NCBI GenBank assembly: GCA_003281185.1
Contig: QCCS01000001.1
Span: forward strand, 1 to 64,000
Source of the DNA: Prochlorococcus sp. AG-347-M15
GTDB taxonomy: Bacteria > Cyanobacteriota > Cyanobacteriia > PCC-6307 > Cyanobiaceae
Direction of reading: 5' to 3'
DNA: 64,000 nucleotides
In this document: in pieces, positions 62,760 through 64,000 of the stretch
Layout of the letters: each line of letters opens with the position of its first letter
Numbering within the stretch: position 1 is the first letter of the stretch
Position numbers and translations under genes: made by a program
Notes under the pieces: generated by a model
Told to the model about the DNA's origin: nothing
Databases searched by the model: none
Seen by the model: only the letters and a program-made list of their open reading frames with translations

Positions 62760-62797
62760 AAGTTATTTTCTAGTAAAAAACCCTTTTATTAACTAAA

Positions 62798-63148
62798 TTA
62801 AACAAGCTCAATTATAGCCATTTGTGCATTATCACCTTTTCTTGAGACAGTTCTTACTATACGCGTATAGCCACCTTTTCTTTCTCCATAACGTTCTTGT
62901 GCTTTTTCAAATAAAGAATGAACTAGTTTCTTATCATAAATATAACCAATTGCTCTTCTTCTAGAAGCTAAACTGCCATCTTTAGCTAAAGAAATCATCC
63001 TTTCAGCTTCGTTTCTCAAGGCTTTTGCCCTAGCTTTTGTCGTCGTTACTCTACCTTCCCTAATCAATTGTGTAGTCAAACCTCTTAAAAGTGCTTTTCT
63101 CTGGTCAGCAGGTTTACTTAATAATGGGATTCTAAGTTGGTGTCTCAT
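62798..63148 (-). CDS. rplQ: 50S ribosomal protein L17
   Basis: The 116-residue protein begins [20 protein letters not shown] and has [21 protein letters not shown], the L17 signature, ending [14 protein letters not shown]17 lines the polypeptide exit side of the 50S subunit. It is 14 bases after rpoA, its standard partner. Confidence 0.98.
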   Translation of the reverse strand: MRHQLRIPLLSKPADQRKALLRGLTTQLIREGRVTTTKARAKALRNEAERMISLAKDGSLASRRRAIGYIYDKKLVHSLFEKAQERYGERKGGYTRIVRTVSRKGDNAQMAIIELV

Positions 63149-63162
63149 GATCTTAAAAATTG

Positions 63163-64000
63163 TTAAACAGAAGTTCTACTTTGTGGAATAGAAATTCCAA
63201 TACGCTCAAGAGCTTCAATCACTTCATCTGCAGATTTAGAGCCAAAGTTCTTAATTTCAAGAAGATCTTCATAGCTAAAACCCATTAAATCTGATACTGA
63301 ATTAACTTGAGCTCTTTTAAGACAATTATACGCTCTAACAGACAAGTTTAGTTCCTCAAGAGGAATTTGAGCTTCAGGAGATGGTTCAGGTTCTTCAGGA
63401 ATTTCCTCAACCATTGTAACAGTAGCTAGAGGTTGAAAGAGTTCTATTAACTGATTTGCTGCTTCAGCAATAGCATCATCAGGACTCGTTGAACCATCTG
63501 TAACTACTTCCATCTTTAATCTTTCTCTACCTGTACCACCCTCAGCTACTGCTGTTTCATCAATTGAGAAATTTACTCTTTTAACTGGCATAAAAACAGC
63601 ATCTATTTGTAGCAGATCTATAGCGGTTGTCTCTTCATTCTTGCGATCGACAGGTCTATATCCGACACCTCTTTCAACATGGATTTCCAACTCTAAGTTA
63701 TGACCGTCCTGAATCGTTGCGATCGGTTTTTCACCATCTACAATTTCAACTTGAGAGGAGAATTGAATGTCATTTGCCTTAACCTCCATTGGACCGGTTG
63801 CTACTAACCTACCGATTTCGAGTTCTGGATTAGAACTATTAATTGATAGTTGTTTACAATTGAGAAGAATATCTAAAACGTCTTCTCTTACTCCAGGAAT
63901 AGTTGCATATTCATGATTTATTCCTGCTATTCTTACTGCAGTCACGGCACTCCCTTCAAGTCCTCCCATTAGGACTCTTCTAAGAGAATTACCCAAAGTT
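63163..64000 (-). CDS. rpoA: RNA polymerase alpha subunit, N-terminus cut by window edge
   Basis: The visible 279 codons start in the middle of the N-terminal domain ([20 protein letters not shown]), and the first 30 or so residues are beyond base 64000. The TTG near 63996 lies within the conserved core and is not the start. Present are the dimerisation domain, a linker rich in Pro and Glu ([20 protein letters not shown]), and the C-terminal domain ([20 protein letters not shown] to [17 protein letters not shown]) that contacts promoters and activators. Confidence 0.97.
   Translation of the reverse strand, partial: TLGNSLRRVLMGGLEGSAVTAVRIAGINHEYATIPGVREDVLDILLNCKQLSINSSNPELEIGRLVATGPMEVKANDIQFSSQVEIVDGEKPIATIQDGHNLELEIHVERGVGYRPVDRKNEETTAIDLLQIDAVFMPVKRVNFSIDETAVAEGGTGRERLKMEVVTDGSTSPDDAIAEAANQLIELFQPLATVTMVEEIPEEPEPSPEAQIPLEELNLSVRAYNCLKRAQVNSVSDLMGFSYEDLLEIKNFGSKSADEVIEALERIGISIPQSRTSV

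Noticed and set aside
63990-64000. TTG near 63996 as the rpoA start
   Set aside because: It lies inside the conserved TLGNSLRR core; the true start is beyond the window.

Overview
This window is 64 kb of AT-rich chromosome from a marine picocyanobacterium, almost certainly a high-light-adapted Prochlorococcus. The evidence is the split rpoC1/rpoC2 genes, psaA/psaB/psaI/psaL, a tiny high-light-inducible (Hli) gene, ferredoxin-type glutamate synthase, short intergenic gaps, small genes and a strong A/T bias in coding and spacer DNA. The strain is not determined here. No CRISPR array, insertion sequence, prophage or rRNA operon was seen.

Layout. 1-2.2 kb: a HEAT-repeat protein cut by the left edge, a 42-residue membrane peptide, rlmN and an hli gene, all on the minus strand. 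2.2-13 kb: rpsT-tatD-(terminator)-rpoB-rpoC1-rpoC2 on the minus strand. 13-16.3 kb: hisD, rpiA and an HtrA-type protease. 16.4-22 kb: the plus-strand rimP-nusA-rnpM-infB translation/transcription operon. 22-28.5 kb: a DUF3493 gene, tRNA-Thr(CGU), two cell-envelope glycosyltransferases, a B12-binding radical SAM protein, clpS and dapL. 28.5-34 kb: rne-rnhB, a DUF1997 gene, pheA, an MPBQ/MSBQ-type methyltransferase and a LON-domain protein. 34-39 kb: the str operon rpsL-rpsG-fusA-tuf-rpsJ (minus). 39-45 kb: gltB-yciI and convergent lipA. 45-47.7 kb: a small accessory-looking block with a serine-recombinase-like protein preceded by a repeat-rich spacer, a 70-residue unknown, and a back-to-back serine hydrolase/NlpC pair. 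47.7-54.6 kb: photosystem I genes psaL, psaI, psaB and psaA, with a glycosyltransferase between. 54.6-59.6 kb: a CbiG-CobJ fusion for cobalamin synthesis, a HAD hydrolase, tRNA-Ser(GCU), alr and an HNH protein. 59.6-64 kb: the end of the ribosomal supercluster, rpoA-rplQ-truA-rplM-rpsI-rpmE-prfA, with rpoA cut by the right edge.

Most of the window is core information processing (RNA polymerase, ribosomal proteins, EF-Tu, EF-G, IF2, NusA, RF1, RNase E) plus photosystem I. The parts that stand out are non-coding or accessory: a repeat-rich spacer upstream of a recombinase-like protein with altered active-site residues, nested dyads upstream of psaA, a strong hairpin between tuf and rpsJ, an inverted repeat between rplM and truA, and a variable proline/glycine-rich repeat in the IF2 N-terminus. 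I did not find a clearly new multigene system. The 45.0-47.7 kb block is the best place to look.
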